Both the position numbers and the translations under genes were made by a program. Shown here piece by piece: positions 16,495 through 24,694 of a DNA stretch of 64,000 nucleotides. The notes beneath the pieces were generated by a model. That model saw only the letters and a program-made list of their open reading frames with translations. It was not told where the DNA came from and did not search any database. Each line of letters opens with the position of its first letter. Position 1 is the stretch's first letter. The DNA lies in assembly GCF_032056465.1 (NCBI RefSeq), contig NZ_DAMBCL010000006.1; one strand, 5' to 3'. The DNA is from Mobilicoccus sp032056465 (GTDB lineage: Bacteria; Actinomycetota; Actinomycetes; Actinomycetales; Dermatophilaceae).

Positions 16495-17856
16495 TCAGGC
16501 GTTCTTGTGCCTCTTCTTGAAGCGACCGGTGATCCCGCGGCGCTTCCAGTACTCGAGCTCGGCGGCCTCGAAGCGAGGACGCTGCCCGAGGCGCGCTCGG
16601 AGCTCGACGGCGGACCGCTCGTGCTTGCGGGCCTTGCGCATCGTGCTGCGCACCGACCACGGGCTGACGAGCACCTCGTCGATCGGCTCGCCGTCGGGCC
16701 GCAGGTCGTACGTGCCCGGCTTGCGGTCGCGTCCCTTGGGGGCCTTGTAGCCCGGACGCAGGGTCTCGTCCACGTCGATCTGGCCGGTGACGTCCTGGTG
16801 CTTCCACTCGAGCGTCCGGGGGTCGGACAGGGTGACGAAGTTGGGCGTCTCCTTGAAGTGGACCTCCTCCGGGGATTGCGGGGTGTCGGGCGCGGGCGGG
16901 TTGGCCGTGAACGCCGCGACGATCATGAGCACCTGGGCGAGGAGGTTGACGAACAGCAGCAGGGTGACCAGGGAGGCCGACGCCGCGAGGAGGGGGTTGT
17001 CGCTGACGGACTTCACGATCCCGACACCGAGCGCCAGGATGATCTGGACGACGAGCCCGCCGATCGCCGACCCCAGCCACAGATCCTTCTTGAGCGGACG
17101 CACGGCCGCGGTCACGCGGAAGAGGAACGCGAACGTGAGGGCCGCGACCGCGGCGGCGACGAGGAGGCTGACCGCCCGCAGGACGAACCCGATGATCGGG
17201 TTGTCCCCGAGCCCGATCCAGCCGAGGACGACGCCGCCCATCGTGCCGGCCGCGGAGCCCAGCGTGGAGGACAGCACGATGCCGAGGGCCATGACGATGA
17301 ATCCGAGCAGGTCCCGGAGCTTGCCGATGACGAAGTTCTCGGCCGGGGCGACGATGCCGAACATGGCTTGCACGGTGGAGCGGATGTTCGTCATGAGCCC
17401 GACCGCGCTCCACAACAGCACGAGCGCCGCGATGATCGACGCCGGGTTGAGCGCCGTGTCGAGGACGAGCGAGTCGGGGTCGACCATGCCCGCGCCGGTT
17501 CCGTCCTTGAGGATGCCGGGGAGCGCGTCGTTGACCGCGTCGATGACCTGAGCGCGCAGCGTGGGATCGCCGCCCAGCGTCGCGGCGAAGACCGTCCAGG
17601 CGATCGTCAGCGCCGACACGATCGAGAACAGCGAGGTGTAGGCGATGCCACCCGCGAGGAGGCTGCCACGGGCCTTGCCGAACCGCATGACGGCGCGGAC
17701 GGGCCGGGACTCCTTGATCGTCTCGATGAGCTTCTTGGGCGTCGACTCACCCCCCGAGGAGTCGTGGCCACTCGAGGACGGGCTCGATGACGGCGTGGGA
17801 GACCCCGGCGCGTGGCCCGGGGAACGATTCGCGGTGTCGCTGTGCGCGGTCGACAT
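16495..17856 (-). CDS. YihY/BrkB family inner-membrane protein
   Basis: A 453-residue multi-pass protein of the YihY/virulence factor BrkB family, of uncertain function (once misassigned as RNase BN). The N-terminus is Ser/Pro-rich. The family block starts RAVMRFGKARGSLLAGGIAY, and about six membrane helices follow (for example VSLLVAAAVAALTFAFLFRV and SLVTLLLFVNLLAQVLMIVA). A C-terminal tail of roughly 120 residues is charged and Arg/Lys-rich (KARKHERSAVELRARLGQRP), longer than in Escherichia coli YihY and usual in actinobacteria. It starts from a leaderless-type promoter. Confidence 0.85.
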   Translation of the reverse strand: MSTAHSDTANRSPGHAPGSPTPSSSPSSSGHDSSGGESTPKKLIETIKESRPVRAVMRFGKARGSLLAGGIAYTSLFSIVSALTIAWTVFAATLGGDPTLRAQVIDAVNDALPGILKDGTGAGMVDPDSLVLDTALNPASIIAALVLLWSAVGLMTNIRSTVQAMFGIVAPAENFVIGKLRDLLGFIVMALGIVLSSTLGSAAGTMGGVVLGWIGLGDNPIIGFVLRAVSLLVAAAVAALTFAFLFRVTAAVRPLKKDLWLGSAIGGLVVQIILALGVGIVKSVSDNPLLAASASLVTLLLFVNLLAQVLMIVAAFTANPPAPDTPQSPEEVHFKETPNFVTLSDPRTLEWKHQDVTGQIDVDETLRPGYKAPKGRDRKPGTYDLRPDGEPIDEVLVSPWSVRSTMRKARKHERSAVELRARLGQRPRFEAAELEYWKRRGITGRFKKRHKNA

Positions 17857-17862
17857 GGGACA

Positions 17863-17868
17863 AACGTA
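17863..17868 (-). promoter_or_regulatory. Leaderless -10 box (TACGTT)
   Basis: On the minus strand TACGTT, six bases (TGTCCC), then the ATG of the YihY/BrkB gene. No Shine-Dalgarno is present. Confidence 0.55.
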
Positions 17869-17924
17869 GCCAGGACACGCCGTTCCGGCACGTCACGCCA
17901 CCCCGCGGATCCGCCGGGGCGGGA

Positions 17925-18749
17925 TCACTGCTCGTCGCGGCGGGTGCGCTCGTGCACGAGGTCGACGACGTCGGCGATGGAGTCGGCGATGCGCGTGGGC
18001 CGGAACGGGTGCCACTCGACCTCCTGCCGGCTCGTCGACCCGGAGAGCACGAGGATGGTCCGCATCCCCACCTCGAGGCCGCTGATGACGTCGGTGTCCA
18101 TCCGGTCGCCGATCATCACGGTGTGTTCGGAGTGCGCCTCGATCCGGTTGAGCGCCGTGCGCATCATGAGCGGGTTGGGCTTGCCGACGTAGTAGGGGGT
18201 GCGGTCGGTGGCGGCGGTGATGAGGGCGGCGACGCTGCCGGTGGCGGGGAGCTTGCCCTCGGGCGAGGGGCCGGAGACGTCGGGGTTCGTGGCGATGAAC
18301 CGGGCGCCGCGGTCGATGAGCCGGATCGCCGTCGTGATCGCTTCGAAGGAGTACGTGCGGGTCTCGCCGAGGACGACGTAGTCGGGGTTGCGGGAGCTCA
18401 TCGTGTACCCGGCCTCGTACAGCGCCGTCGTGAGCCCGGCCTCTCCGATGACGTACGCCGACCCGTGCGGCCGCTGGTCGGCGAGGAAGCTCGCGGTGGC
18501 GAGCGCCGAGGTCCAGATCGCGTCCTCCGGCACGTCGATCCCGCTGCCGAGGAGCCGCGCTCGCAGGTCACGCGGGGTGTAGATCGAGTTGTTCGTGAGG
18601 ACCTGGAAGCGCAGCCCGTTGCTCTTGAGCGCCTCGATGAACTCCGCGGCTCCGGGGATCGCCTCCTCTTCGTGGACGAGGACGCCGTCCATGTCGGTGA
18701 GCCAGGAGTCGACGGGTGCGGCATTCGCCGGTTCGGGTGAGATCGCCAT
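17925..18749 (-). CDS. HAD-IIA family sugar phosphatase (NagD-like)
   Basis: A 274-residue HAD-superfamily hydrolase, probably a phosphatase of small sugar or nucleotide phosphates. Motif I is LTDMDGVLVHEEEAIPGAAE with the nucleophile Asp; VLTNNS is motif II; GKPNPLMMRTALNRI holds the motif III lysine; and VMIGDRMDTDVISG is motif IV. The phrase TNNSIYTPRDL and the cap-domain placement fit the NagD group. The start follows GAGACT-N6, another leaderless-like arrangement. The frame is open further upstream but conservation begins here. Confidence 0.85.
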   Translation of the reverse strand: MAISPEPANAAPVDSWLTDMDGVLVHEEEAIPGAAEFIEALKSNGLRFQVLTNNSIYTPRDLRARLLGSGIDVPEDAIWTSALATASFLADQRPHGSAYVIGEAGLTTALYEAGYTMSSRNPDYVVLGETRTYSFEAITTAIRLIDRGARFIATNPDVSGPSPEGKLPATGSVAALITAATDRTPYYVGKPNPLMMRTALNRIEAHSEHTVMIGDRMDTDVISGLEVGMRTILVLSGSTSRQEVEWHPFRPTRIADSIADVVDLVHERTRRDEQ

Positions 18750-18931
18750 GGGGCCAGTCTCTCGCGTCCCGGGCCCGGTGTCCGAGGGACCCGACCTCCG
18801 CGGCCCGGAGACGCGCAGCCCTGAGATACGCGGCCGGGATGGGTGCGGCCGGGATGGGCGAGGACCCGGACTCGTGGTCGGCGCCGGTCGGGCCTGCCTG
18901 CCCGTGGAGTGGGCGTCGCGGGTGGAGGGGG

Positions 18932-19234
18932 TCAGGCCGACCCGGCGATCTCGCGGAGCGCGGCGAGGTGGGCCTCGAAGGCGGCTCGACCCTGGGGGGT
19001 GAGGGACAGCCACGTGCGCGGACGCTTGCCGACGTAGCCCTTCTTGATGCGCACGTACCCGGCCGCCTCGAGCGCCGAGGCCTGCTTGGAGAGCACGGAG
19101 TCACTCACCTCGATCGCGTCCCGGACCGCCTTGAACTCGGCCTGATCCACCTTGGCCAATGCGGCGACGATGCTGAAGCGCACCGGGGCATGGATGACCT
19201 CGTCGAGGCTTTGGCGGGCGTGTTCGAGCGTCAT
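18932..19234 (-). CDS. Winged-helix transcriptional regulator (HTH_34 type)
   Basis: A 100-residue one-domain DNA-binding protein: HAPVRFSIVAALAKVDQAEF, VSDSVLSKQASALEAAGYVR and KRPRTWLSLTPQGRAAFEAH are the successive helices and wing of the small winged-helix family related to MarR/ArsR regulators. GGGAGG lies six bases before the ATG, which overlaps the stop of the upstream membrane gene (ATGA). It probably controls its own operon; the palindrome AAGTACTT at the promoter of the first gene is the candidate site. Confidence 0.85.
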   Translation of the reverse strand: MTLEHARQSLDEVIHAPVRFSIVAALAKVDQAEFKAVRDAIEVSDSVLSKQASALEAAGYVRIKKGYVGKRPRTWLSLTPQGRAAFEAHLAALREIAGSA

Positions 19235-19671
19235 CCGGCCCTCCCGAGTCGCGTGATGGCGCGTGCCCCGAGGAGGGCGGGCAGGACCGTGAGCAGCGAG
19301 AACAGGGCGGTGACCGACCACGAGGCACCCTGGGGGATGACTGCGCATCCGAGTCCGTACATCGCGGAGGCCCCGGCGATGCCCAGGCCGTACCGGAGGC
19401 CGTAGCCCCGCGGGGCGGCGGTGACGGTGCGCTGCCAGCGCAGGAGCAGGGCGAGGATGACGAGGTAGGCGAGGAGCGCGAGACCCATGCCCCACGGGTG
19501 GCCACCCGTGGCCTTGAGGAGCGGGAGCAGCACCGCCATCGCCGCCCCCACGCCGAGCAGGACCCGGGGGAGGACGTGGCGGTCACGGTGGGAGAGCACC
19601 CGGATTCCGGAGGCCTCGTCCAGGGCGCGTCGTGCCTCGTCGGGGCTGGGGCGGGTGGGGTCGGTCATCAT
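19231..19671 (-). CDS. Four-helix membrane protein next to winged-helix regulator
   Basis: Not a named family. 146 residues: a soluble N-terminus (RALDEASGIRVLSHRDRHVL) followed by hydrophobic segments LPRVLLGVGAAMAVLLPLL, MGLALLAYLVILALLLRW, GLRYGLGIAGASAMYGLGCA and SVTALFSLLTVLPALLGARA. GAGAGGA precedes the ATG. Small membrane proteins coupled to HTH_34 regulators are common in actinobacteria, where the regulator may respond to the membrane state. That link is context only. Confidence 0.75.
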   Translation of the reverse strand: MMTDPTRPSPDEARRALDEASGIRVLSHRDRHVLPRVLLGVGAAMAVLLPLLKATGGHPWGMGLALLAYLVILALLLRWQRTVTAAPRGYGLRYGLGIAGASAMYGLGCAVIPQGASWSVTALFSLLTVLPALLGARAITRLGRAG

Positions 19672-19718
19672 CGGTCCTCTCGTGGTGGCGGGGGATCGGG
19701 TCCTGGTTCGGCGGGGGG

Positions 19719-20111
19719 TCAGAAGGTGGGGGCCACACGGCCGGGTCGTGAGACGGCGTGGGCGGCGAGGAGGGCGGGGGTGGCCGTGGCCATCGCCATC
19801 ATGAGCGCCGCTCCCTGGTCGAGCAGGCCCGCCGAGAACAGTGCGACGGCGAACGCGTACACCGCCGTCGCTCCGGCGATCCCGCGCTGCCCGAGCCGGC
19901 GATGCTCGGGCGCGAGGGGCACCCGGCGAGTGCGGAGTGCGAGGCCGACGATGACGGCGAGGCAGCCGGCCCCCAGTCCGAGGGCCACGGGCACGCCTTC
20001 GGTCGCCGTCACGACGAGGACGGCGGATCCGAACGCCAGTCCGATGCCGATGAGGCCGTGCTCGAGAACGCGCAGGTCGGCCGAGATGGTCGCAGTGGTG
20101 GTGTTCCTCAT
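19719..20111 (-). CDS. Small membrane protein, first gene of the regulator operon
   Basis: 130 residues with about four hydrophobic segments (LIGIGLAFGSAVLVVTA, VALGLGAGCLAVIVGLAL, IAGATAVYAFAVALFSAGLL, AALMMAMATATPALLAAHAV). Its layout resembles the next membrane gene downstream, so the two may be diverged duplicates. GAAAGG eight bases before the ATG at 20111 decides that start over the ATG at 20120. It is transcribed from a sigma70-like promoter just upstream. Confidence 0.75.
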   Translation of the reverse strand: MRNTTTATISADLRVLEHGLIGIGLAFGSAVLVVTATEGVPVALGLGAGCLAVIVGLALRTRRVPLAPEHRRLGQRGIAGATAVYAFAVALFSAGLLDQGAALMMAMATATPALLAAHAVSRPGRVAPTF

Positions 20112-20160
20112 GGTCGGCATCCTTTCGGGGCTGTCGTGTTCTCTCGTCGAGAACACTCGA

Positions 20161-20195
20161 ACCGTAGCAACCACTTTCCATGTGGGCAAGTACTT
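20161..20195 (-). promoter_or_regulatory. Promoter and candidate operator of the membrane-protein/regulator operon
   Basis: On the minus strand TTGCCC (20189-20184), 17 bases, TACGGT (20166-20161). The palindrome AAGTACTT (20188-20195) overlaps the upstream edge of the -35 box, in an AT-rich patch that is unusual for this window. ACTTT also occurs at 20173 and 20192. The placement suits repression by the winged-helix protein encoded last in the operon. Confidence 0.5.
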
Positions 20196-20383
20196 TATCG
20201 AGATCACGCTCGGGGGTGCTCGACCGTCCCGTCGGGCGCGATGGGACGACGGACGATCGAACAGGGTTCTCCCGGCGAGACCAGCGCGTTCCCCATCCGT
20301 TCCGCAGGCCGCGTCCATCGGTGGAGGGTGGTGGGGCGGTGATTCGGCGGGTGCGGGAGCGGCGACCGCGCGAGACTGGGGTG

Positions 20384-20953
20384 ATGGACCAGGTGGAGAC
20401 CTCGACCCTCGATCTCGACGACGTCGCCGCCCGCGCGGGCGCCGCGATGCGCGAACTCCTCGACATCGCCGCCGTGCCGGAGGGTGGGCTCGTCGTCCTC
20501 GGCGCGAGCAGCAGCGAGATCCGCGGCGGACGCATCGGCAAGGCCGGCAGTGCGGAGGTCGGCGAGGCCGTCGTCGCGGGCATCCGCCCTGTCGCCCTCG
20601 ACCGGGGCGTCCGTCTCGCCGTCCAGGGCTGCGAACACATCAACCGAGCCCTCGTCGTCGAGGCCGAGTACGCCCGGGCCGAGCGGCTCGAGGTGGTGAG
20701 TGTCGTGCCCGCCCTGCAGGCGGGAGGTGCGGTGTGCCGGGCCGCCTTCGTCGCGGCCGACGACCCGGTGATGGTCGAGCACGTCGTGGCCGACGCCGGT
20801 CTCGACATCGGTGACACCGAGGTCGGGATGCACGTGCGCTTCGTCCAGATCCCCGTGCGGCTCGCGACGTCCGAGGTCGGTGGCGCGCGCGTCACCGCCC
20901 TCCGCAGTCGACCCAGACTGATCGGCGGGGAACGGGCGCAGTACCGACTCTGA
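20384..20953 (+). CDS. UPF0340 / TIGR01440 family protein (YwlG-like)
   Basis: A 189-residue conserved protein of unknown function. The family N-terminus is LVVLGASSSEIRGGRIGKAG, followed by VQGCEHINRALVVE and QAGGAVCRAAFVAADDPVMV, which match YwlG-type proteins. HVRFVQIPVR near the end is also conserved. GAGACT-N6-ATG suggests a leaderless start. It stands alone, divergent from the membrane-protein operon and convergent with the UPF0126 gene. Confidence 0.85.
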   Translation: MDQVETSTLDLDDVAARAGAAMRELLDIAAVPEGGLVVLGASSSEIRGGRIGKAGSAEVGEAVVAGIRPVALDRGVRLAVQGCEHINRALVVEAEYARAERLEVVSVVPALQAGGAVCRAAFVAADDPVMVEHVVADAGLDIGDTEVGMHVRFVQIPVRLATSEVGGARVTALRSRPRLIGGERAQYRL

Positions 20954-21025
20954 CCGGGACGATCTCCCGCGGGGTGAGTCGTGCACGGGACGCCCTGGGC
21001 CGACGACCGAGCGCGCAGGGGTCCC

Positions 21026-21658
21026 TCAGGTCGTCGTCGGTCCGGCCTGGGGGAGCTGCCACCGCTGTCGCAGCGCCAGCCCCCGGAACCCGAACACGAG
21101 GGCGATGACGACGAGCTCGCCGAGTCCGACCCGCAGATGGGGGTTGAAGCCGAGAGTGGCCGACGTCGCGACGAGCGCGGCGCCGATGGCCGCGGGAACG
21201 GCGTACAGGCCACCGTCGATCCGGACGACCTGTGGGATCTCGCGGGCGACGACGTCCCGCAGGAGGCCACCGCCCGCGACGGTCGTCACGCCCATGAGTG
21301 TGGCGCCGACGGGGTTGAGGCCGTGACGGAGCGCGATGAGCGTGCCGCTCACGCTGAACAGGGCGAGTCCGCCCGCGTCGAAGAGCAGCAGGGTGCGGTG
21401 AAAGCGTCCTGGTGTGATCCAGCCGAGTCGCACGACGATCGTCGCGATGAGCGGCGCGACCAGGTAGACGGGACGGTCGAACGCGGTCGGCACGAACCCG
21501 TCGAGGATGACGTCGCGGATGATTCCACCGCCGAGACCCGTGAGCAGCCCGAGCAGGAACGAGCCGACGATGTCGAACCCGCGGCTCGCGGCGAGCAGGC
21601 AGCCGGAGAGCGCGAAGCAGAAGACCCCGAGGAGGTCGACCGCGAGGAGCAGGCTCAC
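21026..21658 (-). CDS. UPF0126 / TRIC-like cation channel family protein
   Basis: A 210-residue membrane protein built from two repeats of the UPF0126 unit (about three helices plus one). The conserved loops GLLTGLGGGIIRDVIL and GVTTVAGGGLLRDVVAR stand at equivalent places in the two halves. Bacterial relatives form trimeric potassium-permeable channels. The start is GTG, inside an open run with no strong ribosome-binding site. It lies 36 bases after the reductase gene and may be co-transcribed with it. Confidence 0.85.
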   Translation of the reverse strand: MSLLLAVDLLGVFCFALSGCLLAASRGFDIVGSFLLGLLTGLGGGIIRDVILDGFVPTAFDRPVYLVAPLIATIVVRLGWITPGRFHRTLLLFDAGGLALFSVSGTLIALRHGLNPVGATLMGVTTVAGGGLLRDVVAREIPQVVRIDGGLYAVPAAIGAALVATSATLGFNPHLRVGLGELVVIALVFGFRGLALRQRWQLPQAGPTTT

Positions 21659-21694
21659 GCGTCGCGTCCGGTCGGTCGGTGCGGCGGGCCGGGC

Positions 21695-22642
21695 TCAGCC
21701 ACCGGCCACGTCGAGGACGATCTTGCCGGGGGTGTGGCCGGCCTCGACGATGCGGTGGGCCTCGGCGACCTCGGCCAGCGGCAGGACCTCGGCGATCGTG
21801 AGAGTGAGTCGGCCGTCGGCCAGCGCGGCGCCGAGGGCGTCGAGACGCTCCCGGTCGGGCGCGATGCGGGGGATCGAGACGTCGATGCCGCGCTCCTTGG
21901 CCGGGCCGATGTCGGCGAGGGAGGGCAGCAGGACGAGTCGTCCGCCCTCCGCGAGGTGGTCCATCGACGGCTCATAGGTGCCCATGTAGACGCAGTCGAT
22001 GATGACGCTCGGGCGGGGCGTGACCTGGGTGAAGTCCTCGGAGGTGTAGTCGACCGGCGTCGCGCCCACCTGGCGGAGTCGTTCGGCGTTGCGGGCCGAG
22101 GCCGTCGCGTAGACCGTCGCCCCCGCCTCCCGGGCGAGCTGGACGGCCATGAACCCGACGCCGCCGCCACCGCCGTGGACGAGGACGACGTCCTCGGGGC
22201 CGACGTGCGCGAGGTCCTGCACCGCGACCCAGGCGGTGAGTCCGACGAGGGAGAGCCCGGCGAGAGCGACGTCGTCGACCCCGTCGGGGGAGTGGGCGAG
22301 CGCGCTCTGCGGGAGGGAGACGTACTCCGCGTAGCAGTGCCCCTTGTGGTCCAGCGGCGCCATGCCGAACACGCGGTCGCCGGGAGCGAACTCGCTCACC
22401 CCGGGGCCGACCTCGTGGACGGTGCCCGCGCACTCGCGGCCGAGGACGAGGGGGAAGTCCTCGTCGCGCAACTGCGCCGCCATGCCGGAAGAACCGTCGC
22501 GGATCTTGTGGTCGAGCGGGTTGACCCCGGCGTCGGCCACCCGGACGACGACCTCGCCCTCGCCCGCGGTGGGGTTCGGGAAGTCGTCGACGATCTCGAT
22601 TTCCTCGGGGCCGCCGAAGCGGTGGATCACGGCTGCACGCAT
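21695..22642 (-). CDS. Quinone-oxidoreductase-like NADPH-dependent MDR protein
   Basis: A 315-residue medium-chain reductase without the structural zinc cysteines. MRAAVIHRFGGPEEIEIV is the typical N-terminus of the QOR group, GVNPLDHKIRDG and GRECAGTVHEVG follow, and VLVHGGGGGVGFMAVQLARE is the NADPH-binding motif. Likely substrates are quinones or other activated double bonds. The start has AAGAAT six bases before it, fitting a leaderless start. An earlier in-frame start would run into unconserved sequence. Confidence 0.88.
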   Translation of the reverse strand: MRAAVIHRFGGPEEIEIVDDFPNPTAGEGEVVVRVADAGVNPLDHKIRDGSSGMAAQLRDEDFPLVLGRECAGTVHEVGPGVSEFAPGDRVFGMAPLDHKGHCYAEYVSLPQSALAHSPDGVDDVALAGLSLVGLTAWVAVQDLAHVGPEDVVLVHGGGGGVGFMAVQLAREAGATVYATASARNAERLRQVGATPVDYTSEDFTQVTPRPSVIIDCVYMGTYEPSMDHLAEGGRLVLLPSLADIGPAKERGIDVSIPRIAPDRERLDALGAALADGRLTLTIAEVLPLAEVAEAHRIVEAGHTPGKIVLDVAGG

Positions 22643-22904
22643 GGTCCGATTCTTGCGCGCCCCCGGGGTGAGCCCAAGGGTGGTCGGCGAATCGGACCGA
22701 CGGACGGTCGACCTGAGCGGGCGAGAGCGCCCTTCACCCCCGGGACGACGTGCCCCTCGTCGCCCGCCGTCACCCCGACCACCACGCGTCCCTGCCGGAT
22801 GGCGCGAGTCAGGGCGAGTCGGGGCGGGCGGGCCACGGGGCGGTGCACGGGAGGCATCATGGGCGGGACCCCCTGCGTCACACGGTCCGGCCCGAGGAGT
22901 CACG

Positions 22905-24008
22905 GTGATCGACGTCGTTCCACACGCCCCAGAAGCGCCGGCGACGAGGCGGGTGCGTGGTCTGTTCGCCGGGCTCGCGACGCTGGACATCGTCAGCCAC
23001 GTGGACCGCGCGCCCGGCCCCGACGAGAAGGTCACGGCGACATGGCAACTCGTGGCGGCCGGCGGTCCCGCCCTCAACGCGGCGGTCACCTTCGCCGCGC
23101 TCGGGGGGCATGCGCTGTTGCTCACCCGCGTCGGCTCGGGTCCGACGGCCGACGTGGTGCGCGCCGACCTCCGCGCCTGTGGGGTCGAACTCCTCGACGT
23201 CGCGCGTGACGGGATGAGCCCGCCGGTCTCCTCCGTCACGGTCGAGGCCGACGGCACCCGCCGCGTCGTCGGCCTCGATGCGGTCCAGTCCGCTCACGAC
23301 GTCGTCGCCGACGGTGGTCGCACCCCGAGGACGCCCGTCGCCGGGTCGGCGTCGCCCGTCGTCGACCCTCCCGTCGACACCGACATCGAGATCGGTACCG
23401 ACACCGACATCGAGATCGGTACCGACATCGACATCGTGCTCGTCGATGGTCACCATCCCGACCTGGCGGAGCGTGCTCTCGACCTCGCGGGGTCGCGGGT
23501 CCCGCGTGTGCTCGACGCCGGGAGGTGGAGGCCGGCGATGGGTCGGATGGTGCCCCGCTGCACCGAGGTCATCGCCTCGAGCGCCTTTCGGCTCGACGGG
23601 GTCGAGGACGATGTCGACACCCGGCTCGCCCGGGTGCTCGACCGACTCGCCGGGGCCGGGGCCGGTGCAGGTGAGGGTGCGGCATTCGCGGCGGTGACCG
23701 CCGGTGACGGGGCGATCCGGTGGCGGCGGCGCGAGGCCGGCGAGGTCGTCGTGGGCGCCACCCGTCCGCCGTCGGTGCAGGTCGTCGACACGCTCGGCGC
23801 CGGGGACGCCCTGCACGGTGCCTACGCCTGGGCGCTCGCGGCAGGGGAGGAGGATCCGCTCGCTGTCGCCGCGGCGATCGCCTCGGCCTCGTGCGAGGTC
23901 CGAGGCACCCGCGCCTGGTTGGCGGACGCGCCGGCGGTCGCCGCGCGGGCGGGGGGCCCCGGCGGCGTCACCACCGCCATCCGTCGCGGGGCGCCGCCCG
24001 GGCCGTGA
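22905..24008 (+). CDS. PfkB-family carbohydrate kinase
   Basis: A 367-residue PfkB-fold sugar or nucleoside kinase; the substrate is not identified. GLATLDIVSHVDRAPGPDEK is the N-terminal signature, AAGGPALNAAVTFAALGGHA the substrate loop, and DTLGAGDALHGAYAWAL the ATP-site signature with the catalytic Asp. GAGGAG lies six bases before the GTG start. Between the domains it carries a recent expansion, two exact 24-base repeats encoding DTDIEIGT units, just ahead of the strand VLVDGHHPDL. An Ala/Gly tract (AGAGAGAGEGAA) is a second low-complexity spot. Confidence 0.85.
   Translation: MIDVVPHAPEAPATRRVRGLFAGLATLDIVSHVDRAPGPDEKVTATWQLVAAGGPALNAAVTFAALGGHALLLTRVGSGPTADVVRADLRACGVELLDVARDGMSPPVSSVTVEADGTRRVVGLDAVQSAHDVVADGGRTPRTPVAGSASPVVDPPVDTDIEIGTDTDIEIGTDIDIVLVDGHHPDLAERALDLAGSRVPRVLDAGRWRPAMGRMVPRCTEVIASSAFRLDGVEDDVDTRLARVLDRLAGAGAGAGEGAAFAAVTAGDGAIRWRRREAGEVVVGATRPPSVQVVDTLGAGDALHGAYAWALAAGEEDPLAVAAAIASASCEVRGTRAWLADAPAVAARAGGPGGVTTAIRRGAPPGP
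23376..23423 (+). repeat. 24-base tandem repeat inside the PfkB gene
   Basis: Two identical 24-base units (23376-23399 and 23400-23423) starting GACACCGACATCGAG, followed by a partial third (GACATCGACATC). They encode Asp-Thr-Asp-Ile-Glu-Ile-Gly-Thr twice. Being exact and a multiple of three, they look like a recent in-frame slippage or unequal-crossing event. Confidence 0.85.
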
Positions 24009-24062
24009 GCGGCCTCCGGCACCGGCCTGGGCGGTCGCGCCGGCCCAGGTGGGCGCTCTCCC

Positions 24063-24614
24063 TCAGCCCTTCTGCCGCTTCCACCACTTCGGGGGCTCCT
24101 CACCGATCTCGAGGGTCCGGACGGTGACGTCGCCGAAGACCCCGTAGGCCGAGAGGACGACGGTGCGCGCGTCCGGCCCCGGGGCGGCGCGGCGCGTCTT
24201 GTCCTTCTGGTCCCCGAAGATCTGCACGCCGCGGACGTCGACCTCCCATCCGGGCGGGACGATGAGCGTGAGGTCGCCGAAGAGGGTGTACAACCGCAGG
24301 TCGACGGTCTCGTGGTCGACCACGGCCTCGCGGAGGTCGAGTTCGATGTCCCCGAACACGCTGAACGCCGACGTCGTGGGCGCCACCCGCCACGCGCCGC
24401 GGCGTCGGCAGTCACCGAACACCGTGACGATCGTCGATCCGCCGGGGCGGCCCGCGGGGACGGGAGCCGCTGCCCGTCGCGGGGTGAGTTCCCCGCCGGG
24501 TCGGTGGATGCCGGTTTCGCCGATGACCGGCATCGGGGCGTCGACGTCTGCTCCGTCGATCGGGCGTGGGTTCCGGCGAGGGACGTCGTCCTGCGGCGAA
24601 GGTGGCATCGTCAT
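24063..24614 (-). CDS. LiaF-like cell-wall-stress response domain protein
   Basis: A 183-residue protein with a proline-rich N-terminus and a C-terminal beta-repeat domain with five spaced FGD motifs (VTVFGDCRRR, FSVFGDIELD, YTLFGDLTLI, VQIFGDQKD, YGVFGDVTVR). This is the pattern of LiaF-type C-domains (DUF2154, cell-wall-active antibiotics response). No membrane helix or DUF1707 domain is present, so it would be soluble. The role in envelope sensing is known for relatives only. TAGCGT six bases before the ATG supports a leaderless start; ATG 24608 is an alternative. Confidence 0.7.
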   Translation of the reverse strand: MTMPPSPQDDVPRRNPRPIDGADVDAPMPVIGETGIHRPGGELTPRRAAAPVPAGRPGGSTIVTVFGDCRRRGAWRVAPTTSAFSVFGDIELDLREAVVDHETVDLRLYTLFGDLTLIVPPGWEVDVRGVQIFGDQKDKTRRAAPGPDARTVVLSAYGVFGDVTVRTLEIGEEPPKWWKRQKG

Positions 24615-24620
24615 GCACCA

Positions 24621-24626
24621 ACGCTA
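24621..24626 (-). promoter_or_regulatory. Leaderless -10 box (TAGCGT)
   Basis: Minus-strand TAGCGT, six bases (TGGTGC), then ATG 24614. This is the same hexamer as before the methyltransferase at 12967. Confidence 0.55.
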
Positions 24627-24694
24627 TCCGCGGCTCGTGCCGTGGGGGTGGGGTTCGGGCGCCGCCCGTCGTGACGTGACGTGGCGTGACGGCG

